Assembly: GCF_030035675.1 (NCBI RefSeq)
Contig: NC_084480.1
Span: forward strand, 21,471,263-21,535,262
Source of the DNA: Rhineura floridana
Taxonomy: Eukaryota; Chordata; Lepidosauria; Squamata; Rhineuridae
DNA: 64,000 nucleotides
Direction: 5' to 3'
Both the position numbers and the translations under genes were made by a program. The notes beneath the pieces are model-generated. The model saw only the letters and a list, made by a program, of their open reading frames with translations, did not search any database and had not been told where the DNA came from. This document shows, piece by piece, positions 1-12,576 of this stretch (positions within the stretch are counted from its first letter, which is position 1; every line of letters starts with the position of its first letter).

Positions 1-2431
1 AGACGGGCTTGAGAAGATCAGAACTGAATTCCACTCGAGCGGATCGAGCCGAAGGCAGGCTCACGAGCCGCTTTACAACGCTCTGATTTGCTCGATTAAT
101 TAGACGTTTAATGCTTTCAGCAAAAGTTACAACCAAGGAGTGGAACATACCTTCGGATCTTGAGGAGGTGGAATGTGAAACCGCGAAGAAATTTTGATGT
201 TGGGGGGGGGAACCCTTTAATCAAGTCCCGGAGAGTTAAACCACACATATAAGTTTACTTGTATCGAGTGCTTCCCTGCCAGCTACAAAGATCTTTCTAA
301 AAGATTGGTATTGGCGCACCTTCCACGGAGAAGAAAAAAAAAGCAGCTAATTTTATCATGCTAGTTTTCAAGTTTCCCTCCGCTCGAATCCGATTTGGTT
401 CACTGTAGTTTTATTTTTCCAACAAGTGGGAAACTGTTCCCTAAAGAAGTTTTTTAAAAAAGATTTCTTTATAGCCCAAATATATAATTTCTCCTTCCCT
501 TAAACTTCTGGAACAAGCAGAAGGAGAGGAGAGAGATCGGCTGGATTTCTCTCTTGAATTTCTCGCAAGTCGATGTGAGATTTCCTCTGCAAACTAGTCC
601 CCGCAAAGCGGGCATAAATTAAAAGCGGGTCCCGAGTTTCTCCTCCCAAAGCCAACTTGCAAACACTTCCGCTTTCGGAGAGTTAAATTTGTCCCTTTTA
701 CAATCAATAGCAACTTTTGCCTTCCCTTTGAAAGGACAACAAAAAGATTTCACGCCTAACTTGAGCGGAACAAACAAGAGACCTCGCGCCGCTTTGCTTC
801 AACCCCCCCCTTCTACTACCGTATTTAACTGAGGGTGGATCGGTTGTTAAGGATGAGACGAGAGAACTCAATTTTAACTTACTTTTTTTGTGGGGGGGAC
901 TTCTCGATTGAATCAGAGTTACAGAAAGGGAAAGACCTCTCCCTAAATACAAAAAGCTTAAAGATGCATTGGTTTAAAAAAAAGATCTGAAGGAAAGAAA
1001 AGGAAGGGTGTTAAAATGAGACATGTAGCCAAATAAGGGATAATTACATAATAATATACAGAGGCTATATACAAATAAAAGAAATGCAGGCAATTGCATC
1101 TAAATCTACATATTAGAAAGTTGAGGTATATAGCCTCGCAAAACAAAGAATGCACGAGATAAAACTGAGTGCATTTATGAAAAGTGATGCGAAAGGCATA
1201 ATAATAGGAAGTTGAGTGAAAGTGGCCTCCACATTTAAAGAACTAAACGCATTATATTTAGTTCTGTGTTGTTTATATTCTGTGGTGTCATCTGAACGTG
1301 TCGCCAGCTTGGGTGCGCCCATGGCTTTCAGCACGAGGTCTCCTGTTTTTAGGTGGGCTTTGGATACATGCATGTAGCTCAGCATGGGCGCCCACCCCTA
1401 GCATGTCGCTAACATACAAGCCGGCTGCAGTGGGATCCATGTCCCAGTGAAGCCAAATTCCTTAGCTTTCAGCCGGTTGAGGCATCCTGGAAATGGAAAT
1501 GGCACCGAAATCCAGGCAAGAGAATATGGCGATGAAACGCCAGTCTGCTTCAATCGCGGCATGTCTTCATGGGGTTGAGGTGGCGTCAGATGAACAAATT
1601 TCCATCTGTCCTTCCCCTCCTTTTCTCCCCTCTTAAATTATGAAGTTTTCCTTATTCGAAGTACTTTACACTCAGGCGGCAATCGCACCTTCAGGAGCGA
1701 CCAGTCCTGTACATCGCGTTTCCCCTTGTCAAAAGAATATGGGCTGGAGCCAGGCTTAAGGTCATACTTCGAGTAGACCCACTGGTTTTAATGGGACTTA
1801 AGTCAGCCAGAACTAACTTAAAACATCCCGTTCTTTTTAAGTCTGGCTCCAACCTTATAGGTTCCCTCCACTGGAAAAGAAGCCTGTGACTTTTTTTGCA
1901 CGCCCAAACCCAAAGAGTGTATAATTGAGCTATCTCGATGCAAGGATGGAGGGCTAGGAGGGGGGGTTCCCCTTTCTTTCCTTTTTTTCCATTCTTGATT
2001 TCTTTCTGTTGAATCTGAAACTCTCCCCGATGCCCTCCTCGGTGGGTTAGAATAGAAACAGGATTAACTTTCTCTGACCTTAAGAGAAGGTGACATTTTC
2101 ATCTAGCGATTCCCAGCAACAACAGAGCAAGAAACAGATTCCTGGAGGAGAAGGGGGGGGGCTGGAGGTGGCGAAAGCGGTGGGTGACTTGAAAAGATGG
2201 GGAGGAGAAGAAACAAAAGAAGGCCACAGGCTGCCAAAGATAAGATTGCCTGCCAAACAAGGAGATTGGGGGGGAGGGGGAGAGAGAGAATGAAACTCCG
2301 TTCAAAGTTACTGATTAAAAACTGGGAGGGGAAATTAGGGGGTGCTGGATGGAGAGAAAGGTGGCCCCCACCAAAAAAAAGGCCTTCTTAAATGAAAACG
2401 TGGTAAAATCGAGAGGGGTAGCCATGTTAGT

Positions 2432-2432
2432 C

Positions 2433-2475
<43 letters not shown>

Positions 2476-2503
2476 TAATAATAATAATAGTAATAATAAT
2501 AAA
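2432..2503. repeat. (AAT)n microsatellite
   Basis: About 70 bp of ATA/AAT triplets with two interruptions. Ordinary simple repeat in the 5' flank. Confidence 0.95.
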
Positions 2504-4389
2504 GCGGTTAATTGTGTAGACTTTTTCGTGGACTAAGGCATCAGAGGAAGTGGAGGGCACATCCAGGAAAGCCGATGCCTCCTTATTAACTCGTTAGTCT
2601 TCCAGGTCTCACAGGACTCTTGGTCGAGCTTCATCTCCCCAAACCTGTGCTTCTTCCTGAGAAATTGACTGACTGGCTGACTAGCCAGCCTGCAGGGAGG
2701 TCCAACTCTGAAGCTGTGGTTGTCCCTGGCTGTGAGTTACTCTGCCCCCTCTTTTCGACTGCGCCCACTTCGGCCCTTTCCTCCCTCTCCTCTTCTCCAG
2801 ATCTGCCCCTCCCCAAGCTTTTGGGGGTAGGCAGAGAGGGGGGCCTGTGGCCCAAATCCTGACAGGTGGCCGGCGTTAAGATCCACCCGCTTCAGGGCCC
2901 TCCTTGTCTCCGTCACAGCCGTGCAGCCAGTCTTGGCCCCGTCGCAACTCCGGGCTCTTGTCCCCAAGCCCGGTTCCCTTCAATAGGAGCAGGATCGCTT
3001 CCTCGTCCGACGGCTTTTTTTGCTCCGGCGTTTGCAACTGCTCTGCTCGGAGGGTCGCACATATATCCCGCCATTCACACGCAACACTTCCTCCCCCCCC
3101 CCAAGAAACTACGATACTCGGTAGCTCCACTTTATAAACACGTGGCAAACTTCTCCCTCTCAACAGGGAGCGAGTTTCTTCTTGGCTACCTTACCTAGAC
3201 CACCCTTCTCCTAACGATGGTCCTCGGAGGGGGCAGAGGGACACGGGATATTCAGTTCACCTTCTTGTATTTGGCCCCCACGATCTCAATGCCTCCTTCC
3301 AACGGTGCTCGCTGGTTTCCAAGCCAGCCCTTTCCCCCCCTCCTCGTGAATCGTCAGGACTTTCACTGAGGGGGGCTGTTTTAAATAAATAAACAGACAA
3401 AGGCATATCCCCCCTGTCTTCTCCATATGGTGAAGTAAAGCTCCTCCTCCAGATGTTGCTCTAACGGAGCTGCAGGTCGAAGTCTGGGCCCTTCCGCAAA
3501 CTCAGCTCTGTGCTGCAACGATTACGGTGGGGGTTATTAGGCCACTAAGCAAAATCGGAGGGTTTGCCACCTACAGAGGTCGGATCTGTTGCACACACTT
3601 CCTAGCCACCCACCGCTACCACCATCCCCCCCCCCAAAAAAAAGGATTAAGAAAGGGGAAAAGAGAATGACTTACCCTAAATGGAGGTTGAAGTTGGGGC
3701 AAAGGGGGATTTGAAGGGAGGATCAGAAGACTGTTTGGGAGCTGCACAGGGCAGGCAGATACACTTCCTAGGCAAACTGATGGCCAGCAACGCTCTAGAT
3801 TAGCATGGGGTCACCAGCACACCCGGATTTGATCAATACCCCCGCACTCACGTGCCAGATGGTTTTGGAAGAGGGGAAAGAGAAGAGGGGGGGAAGGGGA
3901 GAGAAAGAGGGGGGAAACCTTACCAAACTAACCAAGAGTTCAGATCCACTCCACTCCCGCATCCCTGGTATTTCACAGACCTGTGGAAGATTTAGGGTTT
4001 TTAAAAATAATAGATATTTCACTTGTGCAGATTACTGTGCTTCATTACACCCTAGAAAATTACCACTTCTGTCCCTCGATTAAATCCTGAGATGTATTTT
4101 TCTAGCAAATATGTATGTTTGCCCTCACCAAACACACTATATTGTATGCGTGTATGTAAGGATTATCGTATTTCAACACGTGTACACGAGGGCTTATTTT
4201 GTTTTGGCAGGTGCCAAGGGGTTAAAAAAAAACCAGAGGTCGTCGATGCCTTTTCACAGAGAATAATTAAGCACAATGCAGTGCCCACACAGTGTGCAAG
4301 TGCGTCGCGCTCACAGGAGCGTAGGCTGCTGGGCAAGGCTGTGCACACGAGAATACAGTCACCTGCAATACACCTGTGTGTTAGAGGGG

Positions 4390-4539
<150 letters not shown>

Positions 4540-5943
4540 TGCATCCTGGGAATTATTCGTACACCTGACTCAGGACAGGAACACAAAGATTGCTAGGTAC
4601 CTAAATGTTTATCGTATACAGTAAAAACATCGACAATATATATTTACACATCTCCTCGAATGGGGGGAGGGGGTTAAAACAGTTTGTCGTGTGTGAGAGG
4701 GGGAGTGCATTGGGAAGTAGATCCTTCATCTCTTTTCTGGGCATGTATACTTGGGGAGGAAGGCCCACTGAGTCCAGTGGGGCAAGCGTGGAAAGGACTT
4801 ACAGCCTCAATAGATTCTCCTAACAGTCTGCACTATCCGTGTCACAATAAAGTTGCTTAAAAAAAAAACATTCCTTTCAATGGGGGAGGTGATGAGCTCC
4901 TATAGATGAAGAATACACAAACATACACATTCTTTAAAAGAGAGGGGGGGACAGAGGAGTATTCTTTATGTGTAGGACCGAAGAGGAGAAAGGTTGAATC
5001 GTAGCACAAGCATGCAATATTCTGTTTTAAAATGATGAAAAGATTTTGAGAATACATATCTGATATTCTCCTTCACCTGTGCTGTTGGATACATAAATAC
5101 AGGAGCCATCTCTTCGCTCACCAGTGTTGGCGTGGGTACCATTTTTCTCAAATATTAATGGGGGGGGGTTTTCCTGGTTCCAGCTTGATGGTCGCTCCTT
5201 TATTTTTAAAAGAAGAAATTAAAATATTATGGTAAAAAAGAAAAGTCCTTATGCAGATTAAAGATCATTGGTACTTTATTTCTTAAGGATTATTATTACT
5301 GTTCCTGACAATCAGCTACGAAGGTAAATATGATGAGGTTCACAGCTGAGGTTAACACTTCCCTTGTATCTTCCTGAGCAAGACGTCTAGGGGGCGTGTG
5401 TGTGTGTTTATCATTTAAAGCACTGGATAAAAATGACCCTAATCTGAAATAATCTTGACGTTTGTATCTTACTTTAAAAAGGTGTGTTGACGATTGTTTT
5501 TACTTAACCTTCCACGTCCTGCCATCGAGACACGAAACCTGAAATCCAGAGCCGAGTCAAAGGCAATATTGCACACAAAGACCCGCTTGCCTGGCTGATT
5601 CCACACAGAAGCAGAGTATTGATCAGGAGGGGGGAACGTTCAACACCTCACCTTTAAACTCTTGCCCACGTGATCACGGAGCTCAGCAGACAGAAAACAG
5701 GTTTATTTTCCAGGTTGATCTCTCCTACCCAAGAGAACCTCACTTCCTCTCCCCAAATGTAGAGGGTAAGAGGAATATGTTTCCTTTTCCTTACAGAAAA
5801 TGTGGACTTTAAAAAAAGACAATTGAGAGCTACAAAAATTCAGCATTTATAGTTTCTGGGTGTTGTATGTACGTTTTCTTCTACAGAGGTTTTTCAAGCC
5901 TTCAAATGGATGGATCCAGACGGACAGCGAGTCAAAGTTTTGA

Positions 5944-6036
5944 CAGCGCAATCCTAACCATGTCTACTCAGAAGTAAGTCCTATTGAATTCAGCGGGACT
6001 TACTCCCAAGTAAGTGGCGCTAAGACTGCAGCCTGA
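5944..6036. repeat. Short palindromic interspersed repeat (AGTAAGTCC family)
   Basis: The left arm reads GCAATCCTAACC..ACTCAGAAGTAAGTCC and the right arm GGGACTTACTCCCAAGTAAG..AGACTGCAGCC, so the two halves are near inverted complements around CTATTGAATTCAGC. The same unit recurs across the window. The short foldback form suggests an old non-autonomous DNA transposon (MITE); the family name is not known to me. Confidence 0.7.
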
Positions 6037-6654
6037 GTCGCACAGACGTCAATGGAACGGCTGCCAGCTTGATTCGCAACTGCGGAGTTATTGGGAGTTC
6101 ATCTGGTTTAGCGTGGTGTCACGTGTCAATGAAAGCACCGTTCTCAAGTCCTATAGAAATCAGTTGGATTTAACTTTCCAGGAAACGGGTTTAGGATCGC
6201 AGAAGGCCACTAATTCTAAATAATCATTTCAATGGGCTACAGTCCTCTGTCCTGAGGAAAATCAGTACGACTTCCTTCCAATAATGCATCGAGTTCGTGC
6301 ATATGAATTGCGATTGGCTCCTGTGGAGTCAGCCGTACAAACGCCTGCTTCCTAGTTTAAAACTGGCTCTTGGATTTGCCAACCCCCTATCAAACAGGAG
6401 ATTCGCCAAAGCCCGAAACTGAGCATAGTTCAAAATTGTTGAACACCCTCCCTTCTAATGCTATTTTTGTTGTTGTTAGGATTAAGCTTTTAATACAGAG
6501 GAGGCTTGAATCCTTTTTAATGTATTCCAAAATTGCAAGCCAAAATTTTTTTAGCTGTTTTTGGCTAGAAATTTAGATGTGTGCCCAACATTTAAAACAC
6601 TCCCTCTCTAAAAATTTATTATGAACTTTCTACTCCTCCCTTGCACCAATGACA

Positions 6655-6800
6655 GGCCCATAATGTTCTTCCACTCCATATCTATCCTCACAACAACTGT
6701 GTGAGGTAGGCCAGGCTGGCAGAAGGTGATCGATCTATGGCAATAAATGGAACCATATAACTGGGTAAAGGATTTGAACTCGTGCCTCCTTGATCCAAGT
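6655..6800 (-). repeat. Degraded tRNA-SINE remnant
   Basis: Read on the minus strand, a GAGTTCAAATCC-like box B is followed by a remnant of the block that ends in GTTGTTGTGAGGATA in better copies. It matches the layout of the L2-tailed SINEs elsewhere but is strongly diverged. Confidence 0.4.
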
Positions 6801-8219
6801 CCAAATGTTACATTTCAAAGTGACTTTTCTCAATTTTAGTCATAATTATTTTTTATTTTTATTTTGGAGTTAAACCATCCCTTGCAAAACTCAGAGAGGC
6901 AGGTTATCATTAGTATTAATTTTAAACATTATGCCTGTATCGGGAGTTCTTTGCCAATCTGGTCATTTAATGCAACAGAAATTAAGAAAAGGCCACTCGC
7001 GGCACTAATACTCAAAAGTGTATTAAGTGAACCTTGGAGCAGTGCTGCAGTACCTGACATCTAACAAACTGAGCAAAACTATTGATTTAAAGCTTACTTC
7101 CAAGTAAGGCCTCGGTCCTGAAAGCGGCTGAGTCGCTGTCCTCAAATTAGCATGACAAATGCAACAGAACTACTTGAGGAGTAAATGGCTTGAGCACGAC
7201 CGCTTAAGTACTGCCGAATTCCCCAGGCCAATTGTGAATCTGAGGATCCTTGATCCTATTTATGTTTACTTAGAAGTTAATGGCATTGGGTTCAGTGGGG
7301 CTTACCCCTAGGACTGCAGCCTAAAGCTTCCATTTTCAGCCAATTTAAGAGGGAGAAAGTGGCATCCCACGCAGGATTTCATTCCGAATAAACACGTCTA
7401 GGTCGTAAGTATTCTTGCTTGAGAGTAAGCTCTAATGAAATCTATGGGCTTTACGTACGAGTAACCCCCCTCCCCACATACCCAAATCTGAATTGGACTC
7501 CCATACAAATAAACGCGCTTCGGATGCGAAACATCTTTCCCACGAAAGAAGTCCCATTTAACTCAGTGGCAGTTACTGATAAGTAAACAGGTCTAGTCTT
7601 TGAATGGTTGGCTTCAGAGTCCTGTCTTTAGGATGAAGGTGTCAAATAAATGTATTTAAGATTGGTGCGGGGGGACACTGTTTGCCCACTCTGCAAATGA
7701 AGAAAACAAAAGCACAAACCAGGTCTCTGTTACTGATCCAAAGATTTATTTTGCAACCCTTTTTCTAGCTTAAAAAAAAAGTGGGGCTTCTTTCTTTCTC
7801 CCCCCCCCCATTGTTTTCTGAGTCAAGTTTTCTCTAACAGCTGGAAGTGGTTGGAAGGGACTGTCTTAAGGAGACCCCCGCTCTTCCTTTGACAGCTGAT
7901 CAAAAGAAAATAGGTCACGCTTTTCAAACTTATGTCCCCCGCCCTTAATTACTGTCTCTTTAAACAAAGGCAACATCTGCGCAGCCTCAACCTGCTCTCG
8001 TCCCCACCCCCTTGCAGAAGCTGTTACTTCTGAGAAGGGGGTGCAGTGGAGCCCAGCCAGCTCTCTGGGTCGGTTGCCTATTCCAACAGGGCTGACACAG
8101 GAGTGGAGAGAAATGGAGGCGTGCAAGGCATAAAGGGGGGCGAGAGGCAGAGTAAAGGTGAGGAGGCTGTGAGGGCTCCATTGCTGCAATCCTAAGCACC
8201 ATGACTGGGGTGGAAGCCC

Positions 8220-8410
8220 TATCGCAGTCGATGGAACTTAACTCCTGGATGAATATGCAGAGAATCAGGCTGCACATCGCCGGTCACACTAGGGCTTACT
8301 TCCGAGTAAATATGCATAGGGCCAGGCTGTGAGCACATTTGCTGCAGGGTAAGCCTCACTAGGCTCGATGGGGCTTACTTCCGAGTAAACACGCTCAGGA
8401 TTTCACTGTT
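8220..8410. repeat. Cluster of palindromic AGTAAGTCC-family repeats
   Basis: Three decayed units lie side by side. Each has GGGCTTACTTCCGAGTAAA or GGAACTTAACTCC, followed by TATGCA and a CAGGCTG end. They belong to the same family as 5944-6036. The intervening 6.8-8.2 kb holds only more diverged traces (for example near 7270 and 7385). Confidence 0.6.
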
Positions 8411-8642
8411 AGATCCACAATTGGCCATCCCACTCTAGTGGTGATAGTGAAGCCATGGTCCTCAGTCCACTGATTTAATTTCTTGGAGAACGCCAGAAAA
8501 ATAACATAAAAAGATTTGAGGATGGCCGCTTTCAGGATCGACGTCTAATTTTAGGGTAAGTTCCTTAGACATCAACGGGCTTCTTACCCAGTAAATTTGG
8601 CTCAGGGTGTCAAGTGTCATCTACAGTAACCCTGGCCTTAGG

Positions 8643-8832
8643 TCAACTTGCAAATACCATCCTATGCATGCTTATTCAGAAGTAAGTCCCATTGAGTTCA
8701 ATAGGACTTACTCCTAGGTATGTGGATATAGAAGACTGCTGGCTTAGGCTGCAATCCAACACGTCTATTCAGAAGTAAGCTCCACTGGGTTCAATGGGAC
8801 TTCCTCCCAGGTAAGTGTGTATTGGACTGCAG
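8643..8832. repeat. Two tandem palindromic AGTAAGTCC-family repeats
   Basis: Two well-preserved units (8643-8720 and 8750-8832) each have AGAAGTAAG in the left arm and a GGACTT..CTCCYAGGTAWGTG right arm around CAATRGGAC. The second contains a perfect CAG|GTAAGT splice-donor word at 8808-8816. Confidence 0.75.
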
Positions 8833-9013
8833 CCTTAAGAGATTTTTGAGTATTGGTCCTTTCACATTGCCCTTTCTTAATTTCTCTCGCATTAGCAGAA
8901 CAATTTCAGGCATGCTTCCTCACAGTGAGTTCAACAGGGCTACTCTAAAAGAGTGTGCATTGAACTATAGCTTTAAAAAAAACCTGTGCAAAACGTGGAG
9001 CCGGATCCTAGGC

Positions 9014-9085
9014 ATTTTATTTATTTTATTTATTTATTATTTTATTTATACCCTGCCCTTCCTTCCAGCAGTAGCCCAGGGCGGC
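9014..9085 (-). repeat. L2-like LINE or SINE 3' tail fragment
   Basis: On the minus strand it reads GCCCTGGGCTACTGCTGG, then GGAAGGGCAGGGTATAAAT, then an AAATA-rich tail. This is the same terminal signature as the L2 element ending near 54.1 kb. Only the tail is present. Confidence 0.65.
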
Positions 9086-9089
9086 AATT

Positions 9090-9165
9090 TTACTCAAAAG
9101 CAACCCCCAATGATCTCAATAGGGCTTACTCCAAAGTAAGTATGTAAAGGATTGCAAGCTGAAGT
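9090..9165. repeat. Palindromic AGTAAGTCC-family repeat
   Basis: TACTCAAAAGCAACCCCCAAT..CAATAGGGCTTACTCC and AAGTAAGTATGTAAAGG reproduce the family's two arms. It adjoins the L2 tail fragment. Confidence 0.6.
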
Positions 9166-9488
9166 GGGAAGCTGCACAAAAGGTTCCTCTACAACCCTAG
9201 GCAAAGTTACTAGGGGAGGCAGGTATGTCCAACTTTGGGGGAATTTCCTTTGGAGTAAATACAGTTAAATAATAGGGTTTGGGGCAAAGATATTAAATCT
9301 CCTTGCCTTACCCAAATCACATAGGATTAATCTTCCAGAGTCCCTGTGTTCCGGGTTATTAAGAGTTATTTAGACAGGAACCAGAAAAAGCAGGAGTTCA
9401 AAAAATCATTTGTATTTTCTTCTGCATTCTTATTATTATTTGCGATTTAAGCTGGAGCATCTTCAAGAGCAAGCCTGCGACATTTGCT

Positions 9489-9491
<3 letters not shown>

Positions 9492-9533
<42 letters not shown>
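9492..9533. repeat. (CT)n microsatellite
   Basis: About 20 CT units with one TTT interruption. Confidence 0.9.
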
Positions 9534-9964
9534 AAGCTAGTGACGCTGGCTGAAGGCAAATGCTACAGCGCAGTTTGTGCCATGTGAGGGGCTCCTAACA
9601 CAGCTCGACCCACAGGCCAGCTGAGCTTCTCCTTGGATAGTCTCCCCCATTAGGATTACAATAGAATACCCTTCTAGATAACAGCCACGGCGATCCTTAC
9701 CTAGGGGAAGTCACATCAGGAACTTTTACATCCGATTAACCGTGCTTTTCAGAAGCAAGGTTATTTATACGGCTGCCGTCCTACCTTCTTTCGAGGGAGG
9801 GGGGCTGAGTTCCACTAAAATCAAGGGTCTTGCTTCTAGGAATGCCTAATCACATTGACCACGATCAGGCCGAAATTAAATGAGTTGTAAATCCCATTGC
9901 GGGAGCTGAACTTTCCCACTGAAATCGATGGGGAATTTAACAGCTCCCCTTAGTTGTGGCCAGA

Positions 9965-10120
9965 GAGCCAGCGTGGCATAGTGGTTAGAGTGTTGGACTA
10001 TGATGTGGGAGACCAGGGTTCGAATCCCCACACAGCCATGCAGCTCACTGGGTGACCTTGAGCCAGTCACTGTCTCTCAGCCTCAGAGGAAGGCAATGGT
10101 AGAACCACCTCTGAATACCC
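9965..10120 (+). repeat. Sauria-type SINE, 3'-truncated
   Basis: The tRNA-derived head has a box A-like TAGTGGTTAGAGTG and a box B-like GGTTCGAATCCCC. The conserved CAGCTCACTGGGTGACCTTG and the Sauria-type core GAGGAAGGCAATGG..ACCACCTCTGAATACC follow. The Bov-B-like tail is missing, because the sequence passes directly into another repeat. A second copy lies inverted about 270 bp downstream. Confidence 0.8.
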
Positions 10121-10134
10121 AAAGTTGCCGAACC

Positions 10135-10270
10135 CTCCCCACCCTTGCTGCTAATCACATTTTTAAAAGCAGGTTAATTGTATTCACACACTTAATCGTC
10201 ACATCTACAGTTCCCAGGATTCATTGGGGAAAGCAATGTGCTTTAAATGTATGGTGTGGATGTGTCCTAG
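10135..10270. repeat. MITE fragment (CCCAGGATTCTTTGGGG foldback family)
   Basis: Contains CAGTTCCCAGGATTCATTGG and the terminal word GCTTTAAATGTATGGTGTGG seen at the ends of the foldback element at 36932-37266. It lies between two inverted SINEs. Confidence 0.6.
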
Positions 10271-10390
10271 GTCTCCCCTCTGTTACTGATGCCCAGGTGG
10301 TGAGTGCTATTCCTTATGCAGCCAAAATGGCACCATCCAGGCACTAGAGAGAGGTATCAGCAAGCCGGGGGGGGGGGGGTCCAAGATTTT

Positions 10391-10568
10391 GGATTCCGAC
10401 TTATGGTGACCTTACACATAGGGTTTTCATGGTAAACGGTATTCAGAGGTGGTTTTACCATTGCCTTCCTCTGAGGCTGAGAGGCAGTGACTGGCCCAAG
10501 GTCACCCAGTGAGCTGCATGGCTGTGTGGGGATTCGAACCCTGGTCTCCCACGTCATAGTCCAACGCC
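10391..10568 (-). repeat. Sauria-type SINE, inverted copy
   Basis: Read on the minus strand it has the box B GGTTCGAATCCCC, the CTGGGTGACCTTGGGCCAG block, the GAAGGCAATGGTAAAACCACC core, and the Bov-B-like end TAAGGTCACCATAAGTCGGA. The 5' end of the tRNA head is lost. It is near-complementary to the SINE at 9965-10120. Confidence 0.8.
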
Positions 10569-10614
10569 GATTCATAGTGTCGCCATAAGTCAGGATCGAC
10601 TTAAAGGCAGTCCA
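10569..10614 (+). repeat. Bov-B/Sauria SINE 3' tail fragment
   Basis: GTCGCCATAAGTCAGGATCGACTTAAAGGCA is the conserved tail shared by Bov-B LINEs and Sauria SINEs. It directly abuts the head of the inverted SINE, so at least two insertions overlap here. Confidence 0.65.
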
Positions 10615-10735
10615 TTGCAGTTGTCTCGGCCATCGACTTCGGGACTGGATTTCCCTGCAATGTATTTCGAGTTCAGTGCGCTTCCTCAAACGCGTTCAGG
10701 GCCGGGTATGCTTGTGTAGGATTGCAATGCTTGCA

Positions 10736-10788
10736 TACGTGCGCGCGCGGGGGGGCGCGCGGGCGCACGCACACACACACACACCCAC
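10736..10788. repeat. GC/CA alternating tract
   Basis: Alternating purine-pyrimidine sequence (CGTGCGCGCGCG, then GCGCGCGGGCGCACGC, then CA repeats), the type that can adopt Z-DNA. It lies at the 5' edge of the ONECUT2 promoter region. Confidence 0.75.
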
Positions 10789-11216
10789 AGAGACCAGCAA
10801 GTAAAATAAAAACTGGGCTGTACGTTCCTCGGGGCAGCGACGTCTTCGTTTCCTTGAGTTAGTCTGTTTAAGCAGCATGTGCCCTAACAGCTTGATGATC
10901 GCAATACCAGTTTCGTAGTTGATGAAAAGCAGGACTCATTGGGGACTGGCTTACATGGAACCATCTTTTTAGAAGGGGGCGGGGAGGAGGAGAGTTACTT
11001 GGAAACCCAAATCAGCCCAGCTCTAAGCACCCTCCGGTCTGTCGATAGCTTGCATTGCAAAGTCAAGACTACAGAAAAGGGCATCCCTCTCCATAAATAG
11101 CGCATATATTATGCATATTCACACCCCCTTGTTGTTGTTTGTTGTTTAAGGCAAGCGCCGCCGTCTGCCTCAAAGGGCGCTGCAGCCTCAGCCGGCCGCT
11201 GGCTCACAGCTGCGAT

Positions 11217-11222
11217 TATAAA
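11217..11222 (+). promoter_or_regulatory. Candidate TATA box
   Basis: TATAAA in GATTATAAACACACCC, just inside the 5' edge of the CpG island and followed by homeobox-like CTAATGAGCG and CATAATGAAG words. A second TATAAA lies at 11867-11872. Either would give a leader of 1-1.7 kb. The motif is short and could be chance. Confidence 0.3.
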
Positions 11223-12502
11223 CACACCCGCTAATGAGCGCGGCTGCTGCATAATGAAGCGAAGTTTTGCTAAGTTCCGCGGCGCTACTTGCCTCCTACA
11301 TCAAGCCTAGGGGGGCGGCTGAAATATTCTTGGGGTTTGAGGGGGAATCAGCGAGGCAAACCTCAAGCTTGCCGGGTTCCCCCCTCTCCCCAACAGATTG
11401 TAGATTTTACACATTTTTTAAAAATCATGCGACAGCAAATCTGCCCAAACTACAGCTGAGCGCCTGCTCGGAAACAGAAGCTCGCCTTCGAGGGACTTGG
11501 AGCTGGTGCAGGAAGGTGATGGTTTGTCCGCAGCCGGAGTTTACTCAAAGGAAGCCCCCTGGACTCGAGGCGCGCGGGGGTGGGGTGGGGTGGGGGCTCA
11601 CTCTCAGGCAACACGCAGAGGCGTCGCAGTCTTGGCCGCCTGCCTTGGCCGCCTACTACAAGCGCCTTAATTTGCCATCACGGAAAATGCGAGGGTTCGC
11701 AACAGTGTGTGGAGGGGGGGGGTACATTTTTATAGCCTTTTGCTATAACCTTGACCCGCCGGCGGTGCGGGTATGCTGCCGTCCGAGAGACAGGCGGACA
11801 CGAGATCTCTGCTGCGGTTCCAAAGCTGGAGATCGCCCCCCCCTTTTGGGCTCCCCATTCGCCACCTATAAAGATTGCAATGGTGGGGCCCAGATGCTTC
11901 GTTCTCTTTCAACGACAAAGCTAGCCACGTCCCTCCCGGGCGTGGTTCTTCCCCCCATCCTCACAACCCCCCTCTCGCGTGTTCCCTTTGTGCGTTGCGG
12001 GCGCCCTGCTTGTGCCCGGGCGCGCGCGCGAGAGGGCTGGCTGGCTCAGCCAGCCACGCTACTCCAGCCGGGGGGACGCTGCATCTTTAAATTCTCTCTC
12101 TCTCTCTCTCTCTCTCTGCCTCTCCTTGGCGTTTGATTCCAGTGCCTGGGAATCTTCAGGCAAGCTTGAAGCCTCCCAGCGCGGGGCTCCTCCTCCTCGC
12201 CTTCGCCATTGGCCGAGCTCCTGCAGACCTTGAGCCGGCTGGCCCGACGGGGCCGCCGGAGTGGGCGAGCGGGTCGTCCATCGGGCCGGAACGCCCGCCT
12301 TTTTCCCGGGGCTGGGCTAGGTTGATGGGAGGCGAGCCGCGATCGCAACTCTGGACAGCTCCAGCTACCCAAACAGACGACGTAAGAGCAGGCAAGGGCT
12401 AGGACATGGCGAGGCGGCTGCAGCGGCGCTGGCCAGGCTGACGGAGAGAGAGAGGCTGGTGGCTGCCCTCCCTCCCCCCCACCCACCAACTCACCCACCC
12501 CC

Positions 12503-12514
12503 CGTCTCTCTCTC

Positions 12515-12566
<52 letters not shown>

Positions 12567-12576
12567 TCTGTCTCGG
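12503..12576. repeat. (CT)n tract in the ONECUT2 5' leader or promoter
   Basis: About 35 CT units with three GT interruptions, on the sense strand about 315 bp upstream of the main ATG. A shorter CT tract lies at 12092-12117. Such tracts can bind GAGA-type factors in DNA or polypyrimidine-tract proteins in RNA; which applies here is unknown. Confidence 0.8.

Noticed and set aside
9985-10035. Genuine tRNA gene suggested by box A/B words
   Set aside because: No cloverleaf stem pairing beyond the SINE head, and the downstream body is a SINE. All other box B hits in the window are likewise SINEs.
11267-12136. 289-codon open frame upstream of ONECUT2 on the + strand
   Set aside because: It begins at TTG, lies in GC-rich leader sequence, has no domain and ends in CT-repeat-encoded Ser-Leu runs. 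Long chance frames are expected in a CpG island.
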